Shown: positions 62,854 to 64,000 of the stretch, one piece after another
Numbering within the stretch: the first letter of the stretch is position 1
Layout of the letters: the number at the start of each line of letters is the position of its first letter
Assembly: GCF_009467825.1 (NCBI RefSeq)
Contig: NZ_WIOK01000009.1
Span: forward strand, 124,001 to 188,000
DNA length: 64,000 bases
Direction: 5' to 3'
Origin: Cyclobacterium xiamenense
GTDB lineage: Bacteria; Bacteroidota; Bacteroidia; Cytophagales; Cyclobacteriaceae
Notes under the pieces: generated by a model
Databases searched by the model: none
What the model was told of the DNA's origin: nothing
Seen by the model: the letters and a program-made list of their open reading frames with translations, nothing else
Made by a program: the position numbers and the translations under genes

Positions 62854-64000
62854 ATGATTATGACACGTAAAAATAGAAACAAAGGAGTTGTTTTCGCAGG
62901 AATGCTTGGCCTGTTGGTCCTGGCTTTTCCGGCGGGCCTGATGGCTGCTACCTTGCAAAATGCGGGGGAAACCTTTTGGCTATGGCGGTTTTTAGGTAGG
63001 CTCCATCCGCTAGCGGTTCATTTTCCGGTGAGCCTTTTGCTTTTCGCAGCATTGCTCGAACTGTTTACCTTACGAAATTATGCCCATAAACTACGGCCCG
63101 GCATCGACCTGTTGGTTTGGGCCGGCGTGGCCGGCGCGCTGGTTGCAGCCGTGTTGGGCTGGTTATTGGCGACCGTGGAGGATTACGGAGGAAGTACCGT
63201 CGATATTCATCAATGGACAGGGGTAGCGACTGCGGTATTAGGTTTGGGCTTGCTTTATTTTCTTCGGAAGACGGATGGTGGTACCAATCCGGCTGCGGTG
63301 AAAGCCTTTCGTTCCCTGCTGTTTTTTTCTGCGCTGGGGGTATCCCTGGCAGGCCATTTCGGCGCGTCCCTTACCCATGGGGAAGATTACCTGAGCAGTA
63401 CGCTTCCCTGGAATGAAGCGGAATACGAATACACCGGGGAAGCCATTTCAGCGAACCTGGCGGCGTACGAAGGAACGGAAGCACTAAGCGAACAAAAACA
63501 AGTGGAATTGGTCGGGAAAGTACGGGCGGTATTCGCGCACAATTGCTACAAATGCCACGGGGAGGCAAAAATAAAAGGAGAGCTGCGGTTGGACGAGAAG
63601 GAATTTGTTTTTGCCGGCGGTGAATCCGGTCCCGCAATCGTTCCCGGTGAATCGGGTAGAAGTGAATTGGTGCGGCGCATAAAATTGCCCAAGGATCACA
63701 AAGAGGCCATGCCTTCGAAAGGAAAACTGTTGTCCCCGGACGAAATTGCGTTGATATCCTTGTGGGTGGACAAGGGAGCGCCCTGGCCGGATGCTGCCAA
63801 TGAAGTCAGTGAATTCCGGGTAGCCGAATTGGCGCCCCGTCGGCCCAACCTACCCGCGGCGCGGAAAGGACTTTCGCAGCCCATCGATATTTGGGTGGAT
63901 GAATACTTTGAAACCCAATCCATTTCCTGGAAAGAACCGGTAGATGACAAGACCTATTTGCGGCGAATTTACCTGGACATCATTGGTTTACTTCCAAGTC
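62854..64000 (+). CDS. DUF2231-like membrane/cytochrome c/DUF1549 protein (partial, cut by window end)
   Basis: The frame is open from ATG 62854 (or the ATG two codons later, 62860) to the window edge, 382 residues so far. An N-terminal signal or helix (residues about 10-30) is followed by three to four membrane helices with RLHPLAVHFPVSLLLFAALL, a DUF2231-like arrangement. A cytochrome c domain has CYKCH at residues 231-235 and later EAMPSKGKLLSPDEIALISL. DUF1549 begins just before the edge (IDIWVDEYFETQS; YLRRIYLDIIGLLPS). It is divergent from the DUF1553 gene and probably a paralogue with an added membrane anchor. The 3' end is outside the window. Confidence 0.85.
   Translation, partial: MIMTRKNRNKGVVFAGMLGLLVLAFPAGLMAATLQNAGETFWLWRFLGRLHPLAVHFPVSLLLFAALLELFTLRNYAHKLRPGIDLLVWAGVAGALVAAVLGWLLATVEDYGGSTVDIHQWTGVATAVLGLGLLYFLRKTDGGTNPAAVKAFRSLLFFSALGVSLAGHFGASLTHGEDYLSSTLPWNEAEYEYTGEAISANLAAYEGTEALSEQKQVELVGKVRAVFAHNCYKCHGEAKIKGELRLDEKEFVFAGGESGPAIVPGESGRSELVRRIKLPKDHKEAMPSKGKLLSPDEIALISLWVDKGAPWPDAANEVSEFRVAELAPRRPNLPAARKGLSQPIDIWVDEYFETQSISWKEPVDDKTYLRRIYLDIIGLLPS

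Overview
The window looks like chromosomal DNA of a Bacteroidota, most likely order Cytophagales and possibly Cyclobacteriaceae-like. The signs are a C-terminal type IX secretion (T9SS) sorting domain on a large secreted protein, LytS/LytTR two-component genes, a ComA-type phosphosulfolactate synthase, DUF1501/DUF1553/planctomycete-type cytochrome gene pairs, mostly weak or absent Shine-Dalgarno sequences, and promoters resembling TTTG-N19-21-TAnnTTTG. Base composition is near 50% G+C by eye. No rRNA, tRNA, CRISPR array, transposase or integrase gene was found. About 50 protein genes fill the window; the last one runs off the right edge.

Layout. 0-3.4 kb: a DUF4382 lipoprotein, a secreted CBM9-like protein and a DUF481 outer-membrane protein. 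3.6-9.5 kb: a complete tripartite RND efflux operon (adaptor, HAE1 pump, TolC-type outer-membrane factor). 9.5-11.7 kb: dgt, then a 450-bp non-coding stretch and yjbQ; this interval holds a dense cluster of DnaA boxes and is a candidate chromosomal replication origin. 11.8-22.4 kb: a HbpS/GlcG-like secreted protein, a methionine-type aminotransferase, a sugar isomerase, an EEP-family phosphatase/nuclease, a PIF1-like helicase, a T9SS cargo protein and uvrA. 22.6-26.0 kb: a three-gene operon (SUMF1-fold protein, Tat-exported Gfo/Idh/MocA oxidoreductase, Tat-exported TIM-barrel isomerase) with a palindromic operator candidate in front and a strong terminator behind. 26-30.6 kb: YcxB-like protein, small membrane protein, Fur-family regulator, Na+/solute symporter and an N-acetylhexosamine-kinase-like gene. 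30.6-38 kb: recG, OmpA-like lipoprotein, RluE-type pseudouridine synthase, MoxR ATPase, LytS kinase and two LytTR regulators.

38-46 kb is a run on the minus strand: PhoH, then an eight-gene series read as rfbC, CpsB-like PHP phosphatase, NAD-dependent epimerase, TPR protein, comA, DUF368, aroE. 46.2-49.8 kb: hflX, an rRNA m5C methyltransferase and mtgA. 49.8-52.6 kb is a 2.8-kb islet with a BCCT transporter and a TIGR02117/DUF2459 protein, bounded by an exact 46-bp direct repeat that is the 3' end of the neighbouring UPF0316/DUF2179-type gene. This is the footprint of site-specific insertion and is the most unusual structure in the window. 53-58 kb: an MFS transporter, an APC permease fused to an EIIA-like and a TrkA-C-like domain, and an unrecognised secreted protein. 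58.3-64 kb: a DUF1501/DUF1553 pair and a divergent membrane-cytochrome/DUF1549 gene cut by the window edge.

Functionally the window mixes housekeeping DNA and RNA maintenance (dgt, uvrA, recG, pif1-like, hflX, rluE-type, m5C methyltransferase) with cell-surface and carbohydrate functions. All functional calls are from reading the translated sequences; no database search was run.
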